From contig MEYI01000037.1 of assembly GCA_001773975.1 (NCBI GenBank), positions 365-9,705 on the forward strand: a DNA stretch of 9,341 nt. Reading direction: 5' to 3'. A program made the position numbers and the translations under genes. This DNA is from Candidatus Azambacteria bacterium RBG_16_47_10 (GTDB lineage: Bacteria > Patescibacteriota > Minisyncoccia > GWC2-36-17 > WO2-46-25). How positions within the stretch are numbered: position 1 is the stretch's first letter; the number at the start of each line of letters is the position of its first letter. Of the stretch, positions 1-5,869 are shown in pieces. The notes beneath the pieces are model-generated. The model made no database searches and was not told where the DNA came from. It worked only from the letters and a program-made list of their open reading frames with translations.

Positions 1-128
1 TCCCATAATGCGAATGCATGTCCGCCGCCGTTTGCAGTTCCATCTACAAAACACTGTCCCGGCAGGGGCTGAAAAATATCTATGATCTCATGTAAAAGAA
101 CAGGAATGTGGATTGTGTCGTTCATCAT
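1..128 (-). CDS. rsmH: 16S rRNA m4C1402 methyltransferase RsmH, N-terminal fragment
   Basis: RsmH (MraW) N4-methylates C1402 of 16S rRNA using S-adenosylmethionine. Only about 42 codons are present and the gene runs off the left edge. The visible start has the family's opening: an HIPVLLHEI segment (about residues 6-14 from the first of two Met codons), then FVDGTANGGGHA, which matches SAM-binding motif I (DGTxGxGGH). One oddity is Asn where the first Gly of the GxGG stretch usually lies. Two ATG codons stand in tandem at 128 and 125. I chose 128 because its ATGA overlaps the mraZ stop codon and a weak GGTG lies nine or so bases upstream, which suggests translational coupling to mraZ. Gene order mraZ-rsmH is the near-universal start of dcw clusters and supports the call. 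Confidence 0.9.
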   Translation of the reverse strand, partial: MMNDTIHIPVLLHEIIDIFQPLPGQCFVDGTANGGGHAFALW

Positions 129-556
129 ATGCCAAGTTCACCCATTCGTTCTGCTATTGCGTTACTTTCGCTTTCTGTCACTTTCTTATACTGCTCCCAT
201 TTCTCCTCGTCCCATATTTCGATCTTATCATACAGGCCGGTAACCACCGCTTTTTTCCCGATTCCCGCAAACTTCCGCAGATAATCGGGAATGATCACAC
301 GCCCCTGCTTATCCATATCGATATCCATCGCGCCGGAAAGCATGTGACGATTAAATGCTCTGCTGTCTGCCTTTGCAATGGAGAGTTTGGCAATCTTTGC
401 CGCTTCAACTTCCCATTCCTTCATCGGATACAGCAAAAGACATTCATCCAATCCCTTCGTTACCACCGCTCCATTTTCAAGTTGCTTGCGAAACTTCACC
501 GGAACAGCGATCCTTCCTTTTTCATCTAGCGTATGGCGATATTCTCCGATGAACAT
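125..556 (-). CDS. mraZ: Transcriptional regulator MraZ
   Basis: MraZ is a DNA-binding protein of the SpoVT/AbrB swapped-hairpin family. It forms ring-shaped oligomers and represses its own dcw promoter by binding repeated TGG boxes. This 143-residue protein has the usual length and two tandem AbrB-like halves. Each half carries the signature D-x-x-G-R loop: DEKGR at residues 11-15 and DKQGR at 82-86. The N-terminus (MFIGEYRHTLDEKGRIAVP) is a textbook match. The ATG at 556 is the only sensible start because it begins the conserved MFxGxY opening. Just upstream is GGAAAC, a weak ribosome binding site at best. The gene overlaps rsmH by four bases. Its own upstream region holds four (A/G)TGG boxes at 10-bp spacing, so autoregulation is likely. 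Confidence 0.97.
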   Translation of the reverse strand: MFIGEYRHTLDEKGRIAVPVKFRKQLENGAVVTKGLDECLLLYPMKEWEVEAAKIAKLSIAKADSRAFNRHMLSGAMDIDMDKQGRVIIPDYLRKFAGIGKKAVVTGLYDKIEIWDEEKWEQYKKVTESESNAIAERMGELGI

Positions 557-595
557 GATTTCTGTGTTTCCAGTGATAATAAGGAAAGAAGTGAG

Positions 596-604
596 TTATC
601 CACA
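596..604 (+). promoter_or_regulatory. DnaA box, perfect match
   Basis: TTATCCACA is an exact match to the high-affinity DnaA box. It lies in the predicted leader of mraZ, outside the regular TGG array. Two near matches in the same orientation follow: TTATCCCCA at 616-624 and TTATCCACC at 628-636, each with one mismatch. Because the DnaA consensus contains CCAC, the complement of the MraZ GTGG core, the two near matches may simply be MraZ boxes. That overlap does not account for this perfect copy, which is outside the 10-bp phasing. Confidence 0.5.
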
Positions 605-621
605 ATATGCATAGATTATCC

Positions 622-655
622 CCACTTTTATCCACCTTTCTCCATTATATACCAC
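622..655 (-). promoter_or_regulatory. MraZ operator: four (A/G)TGG boxes at 10-bp period
   Basis: Read on the minus strand, GTGG lies at 655-652, ATGG at 645-642, GTGG at 635-632 and GTGG at 625-622, spaced exactly 10 bp. Three of the four are preceded by A/G-rich bases, as in AAAGTGG. Characterised MraZ proteins (E. coli, Mycoplasma) bind repeated TGG boxes one helical turn apart upstream of their own gene, so this is the expected operator. Two more TGG boxes lie upstream at about 685-683 and 676-673, also 10 bp apart but about one base out of phase with the main array. The array covers the putative -10 box and start point, consistent with repression. Confidence 0.8.
644..649 (-). promoter_or_regulatory. 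Putative -10 box of the mraZ promoter
   Basis: A perfect TATAAT lies on the minus strand about 88 bases upstream of the mraZ ATG, inside the TGG-box array. It predicts a transcript start near 636-637 and a leader of about 80 bases. No good -35 hexamer is visible; the T-rich TTTTGT at 672-667 is at the right 17-bp distance but is a poor match to TTGACA. The call rests on the perfect -10 box and its place within the operator. Confidence 0.55.
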
Positions 656-711
656 TTTTATACAAAACAAAACCACTTACACCCAATTTTCTTCTCCAGC
701 ACAAAGAAACA

Positions 712-739
712 GAAAAACCCCTTTAAATAAGGGTTTTTC
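712..739 (-). terminator. Second terminator-like hairpin between the two transcription units
   Basis: The arms GAAAAACCC (712-720) and GGGTTTTTC (731-739) are perfect complements around an AT-rich loop. An alternative fold extends the stem with CCCTT/AAGGG and one bulged C. On the minus strand the stem ends in GGGG followed by five T. The hairpin is nearly symmetrical, so it could act in both directions. It probably backs up the stronger terminator at 794-824 and shields the mraZ promoter from read-through. Confidence 0.6.
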
Positions 740-765
740 ATATACATACCATATTCATTAAGAAG

Positions 766-774
766 TTATGCACA
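766..774 (+). promoter_or_regulatory. DnaA box, perfect match to TTATNCACA
   Basis: TTATGCACA fits the DnaA consensus exactly and lies between the two terminator hairpins, in the same orientation as the box at 596-604. It is about 160 bases from that cluster. One isolated 9-mer can occur by chance, so its weight comes from the nearby cluster. Confidence 0.35.
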
Positions 775-793
775 ACTGCCCTGGTGCGCAAAT

Positions 794-824
794 AAAAAAC
801 AGCGCCCACAATGCGCTGTTTTTT
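794..824 (-). terminator. Strong intrinsic terminator of the cell wall operon
   Basis: AAAAAACAGCGC (794-805) pairs perfectly with GCGCTGTTTTTT (813-824), giving a 12-bp stem with a 7-base loop and a GC-rich core flanked by A and T runs. It begins about 19 bases after the stop codon of the M23 peptidase gene. The shape is that of a Rho-independent terminator and it could work in both directions. It marks the end of the long minus-strand operon. Confidence 0.9.
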
Positions 825-842
825 ACCTTAGGGGGTGCGGGA

Positions 843-2084
843 TCAAAGAAGATAGTCGGCGGGATTCACCGTACCACCGACAGGGATCAAAAGCCCGGGA
901 ACAGAAGCGCTCTTGAGCAACGAATAGGTCGATGATGCAAATATGGTGAAATGAAGATGCGGGCCCGTCGAATATCCTGTTGATCCGACATATCCTATGA
1001 GATCGCCGGTCGCAACCTCTTGCCCCACTTTCACCTTCTGAAGCGACATATGACCATAGAGCGTCGTAATACTCTTATCCCCGTGATCGATCGCAACCCA
1101 CTTACCGTATGCATACCTGCCATTATCTCCTACTCCTATGACACGCCCGGAAAGCGCGGCCTTTATCGGTGTTCCCGTCGGCGCTCCAATATCAATGCCG
1201 TTGTGAAAATCATATGCCGCTTTCCAATTCGGCTTCCCATACCCTTGTGTGATCCGGGGATTATCGATAGGCCATCGGAGTAATCCGACTCCCGCCGTGA
1301 GTTTCTCCTTATCGATAGCGAGACGCATTTTCGCTTCAAGCGTATTGATCTCTTTTTCGATATTCGCACTTTTTTTCGCAATATCGGCAAGCAAGCGCTG
1401 ATATTCTTTCTCCTTGTTATTGGTCTGTACGAGCAATGTTTGCTTCCCCGCCTTTTGATCGTTCACGATCTCACGCTGATTCTCATATTCATTATGCAAG
1501 TCATTAAGTCCGCTCTTCTCTTTTTCCTGCGATTGTTTAAATAAGGTCAACTCATCCTTGAATGTCTTGAGATCCGTAATATTCTTCTCTATTTCCCGTT
1601 GGAGTCCGATGAGGTATTGTTGTTGGCTGAATATATCGGAAAAACTGCCACCGGCTAGCACAACCGCAAGCACATTTTTCTCGTCGTTCATCGATATAAG
1701 ACGCAACGTATGCGCGATCTGCGCCTTTGCGCGCTCGATCTCCTCCCCTTTTACCGTAATCTGTTCTTTCAATTCCTCGATGCGAATACCTGTCTCGTAT
1801 ATCCTCTCCTGCGTCTTGGTCAAAGAGATCGTGAGCGTTGTGATCTCTTTGTTGATCTTCGCTATTTCACCGCGAAGCGATGTGCCCGTTTCCTTTGTTT
1901 GATCAAGCTGCGCCTGATACTCGGCATTTTTTTTCTGCAATTCTTGTATCTCACTCTCTTTATCCGCGATCTGCTTTTTCAAATCATCAATGATCGATGC
2001 ATGCGACGGCGATGGCACAAGCGCAAAAAACACAAGACCTACCAGGAACGTATAAAAACAATACTGGTATAATTTCTTAAGCAT
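843..2084 (-). CDS. Secreted coiled-coil M23 (LytM-type) peptidoglycan endopeptidase, EnvC/PcsB-like
   Basis: This 413-residue protein probably cuts peptide cross-links in the cell wall, or controls other hydrolases at division. It starts with a signal peptide: KK near the N-terminus, a hydrophobic stretch at about 9-23, and likely cleavage after the SHA at 27-29. Residues about 31-260 are charged and heptad-rich, with runs of E, K, Q and L typical of two or more coiled-coil segments. The M23 domain covers about 270-412. It retains the full zinc and catalytic set: H294 and D298 (HNGID), H345 (YGH), and H376 and H378 (HLH). This differs from E. coli EnvC, which has lost such residues and only activates amidases, so here direct hydrolysis is plausible. 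The start lies three bases after the gltX stop, so the two are surely co-transcribed. It is the last gene before the terminator. Confidence 0.93.
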   Translation of the reverse strand: MLKKLYQYCFYTFLVGLVFFALVPSPSHASIIDDLKKQIADKESEIQELQKKNAEYQAQLDQTKETGTSLRGEIAKINKEITTLTISLTKTQERIYETGIRIEELKEQITVKGEEIERAKAQIAHTLRLISMNDEKNVLAVVLAGGSFSDIFSQQQYLIGLQREIEKNITDLKTFKDELTLFKQSQEKEKSGLNDLHNEYENQREIVNDQKAGKQTLLVQTNNKEKEYQRLLADIAKKSANIEKEINTLEAKMRLAIDKEKLTAGVGLLRWPIDNPRITQGYGKPNWKAAYDFHNGIDIGAPTGTPIKAALSGRVIGVGDNGRYAYGKWVAIDHGDKSITTLYGHMSLQKVKVGQEVATGDLIGYVGSTGYSTGPHLHFTIFASSTYSLLKSASVPGLLIPVGGTVNPADYLL

Positions 2085-2087
2085 GAT

Positions 2088-3551
2088 TTATATCATTGCG
2101 ATCGCTTCACGTATGCGCCGAAGTGATTCTTCTTTTCCCAGCACATCGGCGATCTCCACCGGCCCCGGAGATGCCTCAAGACCTGATAGCGCGACTCGCA
2201 AAGGCCAGTATGTCTCGCCGTTCCCAAACTGCGCAGCAACGACACCAAGCGCCTCCTTTATCTTTTCTCCGGCAAATTCCGCATCGCTCAATTTCTCAAA
2301 CTCATCCACTGACGCCGATAAACTCTCTTTTGCGCGCGCTGCGTCACTTTTTTTCCATACCAGTATTTCCTTCGCATATGCCGGCACAGCGAAGAAAAAT
2401 CCGGCGAGCACAACGATATCCGAAAGTTTTTTCAAACGATCCTTTTCGATCGCGATGATCTTCATGACGCGCTCACGGGACATATGCGCATCCGCAAGAC
2501 CCGCCCGCTCAAGGTATGGAAGACATAGTGCATATAATTCTGCATCGCTTTTCTGCCGGATATAATGCGTATTGAACCAATCAAGTTTCTGCATATTAAA
2601 TACCGCATTTGATCGTTGCACCTGCGAAAGATCAAAACATTGTTCAAGCTCGGAAAGCGAGTACAACTCCCGTTCGGTGCCCGGATTCCACCCCAAGAAC
2701 ATCAAAAAATTGATGAGTGCTTCCGGCAAATACCCCTCCTCCTTGTATTCCAAAATTGATTTTGCACCGTGCCGTTTTGAAAGTTTGCTTTTATCTTGTC
2801 CAAGAAGAAGCGGAAGATGCCCGTACACCGGGGATTGAAATCCGAACGCCTCCGCTAAGAGAATCTGTTTTGGCGTGTTTGAAATATGATCCTCCCCGCG
2901 AATAACGTGCGATATCCGCATGCGCTCGTCATCAACCACCGCGGCGAAATTATAGAGTGGCTCATCAAAGCTCTTTGCGATGGTAAAATCGCCGATAAGC
3001 TCCGTATCGACCTCGATCTTCCCCTTCACTGCATCGATAAAAGCCAACTTCCTTGCCGGCGTTCGAAACCTGATGACCGATGACATTCCCTCTTTTTTCT
3101 TTTGATCTGTTTCCGCACGCGGCAAACCGGCGCATCGCCCGGAATATTTTGGCGGAAAACCGCTTGCCATCATATAGTTTTTCTGCGCTTCAAGCTCTTC
3201 TTTCGTACAGAAACAATGATATGCAAGATCTTTTTCAAACAGGATATCAAGATGCTTCTTATACAGATCGATCCGTTCGCTTTGATGATATGGGCCATAT
3301 CCCCCATCTTTATGCGGCCCTTCGTCCCAGGTAAGCCCCAGCCACGTAAGCCCGGCGAGAATATCTTCCTCGTACTTTTTTTCCGATCGCGCGGTATCGG
3401 TATCTTCAATGCGTACGATAAATACCCCTCCGTGCTTTTTAGCAAACAAATAGTTAAACAACGCGGTACGCGCAGTTCCCACATGAAAAAGCCCCGTCGG
3501 ACTTGGAGCAATGCGCACCCTTATGTTGTGTGAAATGTTTTTTGCTTCCAT
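2088..3551 (-). CDS. gltX: Glutamyl-tRNA synthetase
   Basis: GltX charges tRNA-Glu with glutamate in the cytoplasm. In bacteria lacking GlnRS it also mischarges tRNA-Gln for later amidation; which case applies cannot be told here. The length of 487 residues is normal for the family. The class I signatures are clear. The HIGH-type motif is within PSPTGLFHVGTART (residues 16-29, HVGT form), followed by the RIEDTD segment at 47-52. The KMSKS-type motif is KLSKR at 256-260, followed by HGA. CFC at 113-115 and C140 lie where the zinc ligands of some GluRS sit, but I cannot confirm metal binding. The start at 3551 is 52 bases after murG, with no strong ribosome binding site (GAGACG lies a few bases upstream). 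It is an unexpected guest in a cell wall operon. Confidence 0.97.
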   Translation of the reverse strand: MEAKNISHNIRVRIAPSPTGLFHVGTARTALFNYLFAKKHGGVFIVRIEDTDTARSEKKYEEDILAGLTWLGLTWDEGPHKDGGYGPYHQSERIDLYKKHLDILFEKDLAYHCFCTKEELEAQKNYMMASGFPPKYSGRCAGLPRAETDQKKKEGMSSVIRFRTPARKLAFIDAVKGKIEVDTELIGDFTIAKSFDEPLYNFAAVVDDERMRISHVIRGEDHISNTPKQILLAEAFGFQSPVYGHLPLLLGQDKSKLSKRHGAKSILEYKEEGYLPEALINFLMFLGWNPGTERELYSLSELEQCFDLSQVQRSNAVFNMQKLDWFNTHYIRQKSDAELYALCLPYLERAGLADAHMSRERVMKIIAIEKDRLKKLSDIVVLAGFFFAVPAYAKEILVWKKSDAARAKESLSASVDEFEKLSDAEFAGEKIKEALGVVAAQFGNGETYWPLRVALSGLEASPGPVEIADVLGKEESLRRIREAIAMI

Positions 3552-3572
3552 TTTTTCGTCTCTACTTTCTGA

Positions 3573-3596
3573 TTTCTAGATTTTATTTTCTAGATT
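3573..3596. repeat. Short direct repeat in the murG-gltX gap
   Basis: TTTCTAGATT occurs at 3573-3582 and again at 3587-3596, a period of 14 bases, with a degenerate third unit (TTTCTGATT) at 3566-3574. Each full unit contains the palindrome TCTAGA, so the two copies could also form a weak 6-bp hairpin. The 52-base gap otherwise shows no promoter I can support. Confidence 0.5.
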
Positions 3597-3603
3597 CTGT
3601 CCC

Positions 3604-4731
3604 TTACACCACTCCTCGCAATTCCAAAATTTCTTTTGCAATAAGTTCCGCGGCATTCGGCGTGGCAAATGTTGCGGCTCCGGATGCCATGCGCACGATC
3701 GCGACCGGATCATCTGCAATCGCGATAATATTGGACAATAAAAGATTTGGAGTGAGATTATCTTCTTCGATCACGATCGTGCCTCCTGATTTCGCATATT
3801 CGTACGCATTGATGCGCTGGTGATCTTGCGCCGCACTTTTTAAAGGAATAAGAATGCTCGGCTTACCGCATGCCGCCAATTCAAAAATACTTGTCGCACC
3901 CGCGCGCGATATCACAATGTCTGCAAGTGTGAATGCGAATTTCATCTCTTCGGTAAGAAACGGATACAGGTGATAATACCCTCCCGGATTATCTCCTATC
4001 ATTGCATGCGCGTCCCCTTTTACTGATCCGTACTGCTCGGGTCCGCATAAGTGAATCACTTCATATTTCGCCAATAATTTTGGCAGGATCTGGACAATGG
4101 TCTCATTTATGATCTTTGACCCCTGGGACCCACCCACAATAAGCACTACTTTTCGATTTGAAACGATCTCAAAGAATAGGCGCGCCTTTTTCTGATCCTG
4201 ATTGCACAGATCTTCTCGTACCGGCATGCCGACCACCGCCGTCTTTTCCACCGGAAATCGCAATGCTGCATTTTGAAACGCGGTGCCGATGCGCTTGGCA
4301 AATTTCGCGCCAATACGATTGGAAATACCCGGCACCGTATCCGATTCATGAATAACGCGGGATGGAATGAAAAACAACCAACTCGCAAACACAACAGGAA
4401 AACTGCCGTATCCTCCTTTAGAAAACACCGCATCGGGCATATTCCAAAAAAGGATCCATATCGCCTGCATGATCACAAACGGGAATTTTATCATATCCAC
4501 GATCGTCAAGGGACTGATATATCTGCGGAGCTTACTGGACATGATATATCGCTGATCGACCCCTTCACGCCGCAATACCTCTTCAGAAACACGGCCAAAC
4601 CGGGCACCGACATAAAGAAAGCGGATGTCTTCGATCCCCCGCTCCTTCGCAAGCGTCTTTACTTTTCTCGCAACAGCGATCAATGGAAAAATATGCCCCC
4701 CTGTTCCTCCTCCGGTAAGAATTATAAGCAT
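3604..4731 (-). CDS. murG: UDP-GlcNAc:lipid I N-acetylglucosaminyltransferase MurG
   Basis: MurG adds GlcNAc from UDP-GlcNAc to lipid I, making lipid II on the inner face of the membrane. The 375-residue protein is of normal length with two GT-B Rossmann halves. Visible motifs are the glycine-rich loop GGGTGGHIFP at 7-16, HESD at 128-131 (the form seen in Bacillus, versus HEQN in E. coli), GGSQGS at 200-205, and RAGATSIFE at 276-284 with the Glu that contacts the sugar nucleotide. DHQRINA at 303-309 corresponds to the conserved QxxNA region. A hydrophobic patch near 83-97 suits membrane association. The gene starts 16 bases after ftsW ends, with no Shine-Dalgarno sequence, so it probably depends on coupling or non-SD initiation. 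ftsW-murG is a standard dcw pair. Confidence 0.98.
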   Translation of the reverse strand: MLIILTGGGTGGHIFPLIAVARKVKTLAKERGIEDIRFLYVGARFGRVSEEVLRREGVDQRYIMSSKLRRYISPLTIVDMIKFPFVIMQAIWILFWNMPDAVFSKGGYGSFPVVFASWLFFIPSRVIHESDTVPGISNRIGAKFAKRIGTAFQNAALRFPVEKTAVVGMPVREDLCNQDQKKARLFFEIVSNRKVVLIVGGSQGSKIINETIVQILPKLLAKYEVIHLCGPEQYGSVKGDAHAMIGDNPGGYYHLYPFLTEEMKFAFTLADIVISRAGATSIFELAACGKPSILIPLKSAAQDHQRINAYEYAKSGGTIVIEEDNLTPNLLLSNIIAIADDPVAIVRMASGAATFATPNAAELIAKEILELRGVV

Positions 4732-4747
4732 AAATGCCGGTTAAAAA

Positions 4748-5857
4748 TTACACACGCCCTTCCTCTGAAGTTCTCTGTATATTATATACTACTCCACAGG
4801 CGGTCAATAAAACAACATACGACGTACTCCCGTAGCTGATGAACGGCAATGGGATGCCGGTCAATGGGATCATGCCGGATATGGCGCTGATATTGATCGT
4901 TGCCTGAATAAGGATCCATGATACAATGCCTCCCGCAAGGATGCTCCCAAATACAGTGGGCGCGGCGCGCGCGATCGCATACCCATACCACCCCAACATG
5001 CCAAAAAGTGCGATCACCGCCGCAATACCCAGAAAGCCAAGCTCTTGTCCTACCACCGCAACGATGGAATCGCCCATCGGTTCCGGAAGATATACGGTTG
5101 ATTTCTGCTGTGATTGCCCATACCCCAATCCGAACACCCCGCTTTCCCCTATCATACGAAGCGCCGTATTGATCTGATACGCTTTATCGGCAATGTCGCT
5201 TCGCATCCCTAAAAACACTTCAACGCGATCACGCTCATATCCGAGCCCGAACACGAAGATCCCAAGCACCATGAAGCCGAGTAAAATAACCGCGCCAACA
5301 TGTGCCATCTTCGCGCCGGCGAGGAAATAAACAAACAAAGCGGTAGACATCACGACACTCAGCGTTCCCAGATCGGGCTGAGCAATCAGCAAAAGCCCGA
5401 CTACGCCGCTAATGCATAAAAAAGGAATAAAGCTTTCCTTCATATGTGTAATGTCGCGCTTTCGCGACTCAAAAAGCGCCGCGAGATACACGACGGAAGC
5501 AAACTTCAGTAATTCCGACGGCTGAAAAGAGAAAAATCCAAAATCGACCCATCGCGTCGCCTTTCCTATCTGTATGCCAAGCTGCGGCACGAACACGAGC
5601 ATCATCAAAACAATAGAAAAAAGCATCATGGGTAGCGCGAGCTTTTTCAATCGCTGATGTGGAAATCTGCTTGCGAAAAAAAAGAGTGCGATACCGGGGA
5701 TCACACCGCTGAAGACCTGATGCTTCAGATAATAATAATTATCTCCGGTATGACGAAATGCAAGCACTGCAGATGCTGTTGCGAGTATCGTTAATCCGAA
5801 CAACACAAGGCCTCCCACGCTAAATAAAAAACCATTGTTTTGCGAAGCATTTCTCAT
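4748..5857 (-). CDS. ftsW: SEDS family peptidoglycan glycosyltransferase FtsW
   Basis: FtsW polymerises lipid II into septal glycan together with a class B penicillin-binding protein. The 369-residue protein has about ten hydrophobic membrane segments. SEDS motifs are in order: RWVDFG with FQPSELLK (102-118); AQPDLGT (159-165), whose D162 matches the catalytic Asp; LPEPMGDSIVAVVGQELGFLG (257-277); and PLPFISYGSTS (336-346). I prefer FtsW over RodA because of the dcw context next to murG and mraY, although motif content alone does not separate them. The ATG at 5857 lies 12 bases after the upstream stop codon with no ribosome binding site visible. Confidence 0.93.
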   Translation of the reverse strand: MRNASQNNGFLFSVGGLVLFGLTILATASAVLAFRHTGDNYYYLKHQVFSGVIPGIALFFFASRFPHQRLKKLALPMMLFSIVLMMLVFVPQLGIQIGKATRWVDFGFFSFQPSELLKFASVVYLAALFESRKRDITHMKESFIPFLCISGVVGLLLIAQPDLGTLSVVMSTALFVYFLAGAKMAHVGAVILLGFMVLGIFVFGLGYERDRVEVFLGMRSDIADKAYQINTALRMIGESGVFGLGYGQSQQKSTVYLPEPMGDSIVAVVGQELGFLGIAAVIALFGMLGWYGYAIARAAPTVFGSILAGGIVSWILIQATINISAISGMIPLTGIPLPFISYGSTSYVVLLTACGVVYNIQRTSEEGRV

Positions 5858-5869
5858 AACGATCGAATA

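Noticed and set aside
113..529. Plus-strand open frame of 138 codons opposite mraZ
   Set aside because: It is the shadow of mraZ, whose two AbrB signatures are unmistakable.
596..774. Replication origin
   Set aside because: DnaA boxes are present, but there are only two perfect ones, no dnaA, dnaN or rpmH neighbours and no clear unwinding element. Regulation of mraZ is the simpler reading, so I list only the boxes.
557..842. Small gene or RNA in the 286-base gap before mraZ
   Set aside because: The gap is accounted for by two hairpins, the promoter, TGG boxes and DnaA boxes. Short plus-strand frames there have no start signal or conserved sequence.
4342..4353. HESD instead of HEQN in MurG as a possible active-site change
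   Set aside because: HESD is the normal form in many bacteria, including Bacillus, so it is not unusual.
4273..4839. Plus-strand open frame of 188 codons opposite murG and the end of ftsW
   Set aside because: It lies antisense to two genes with complete conserved motifs. Its own product has no recognisable domain and is rich in residues typical of reverse-frame translation.
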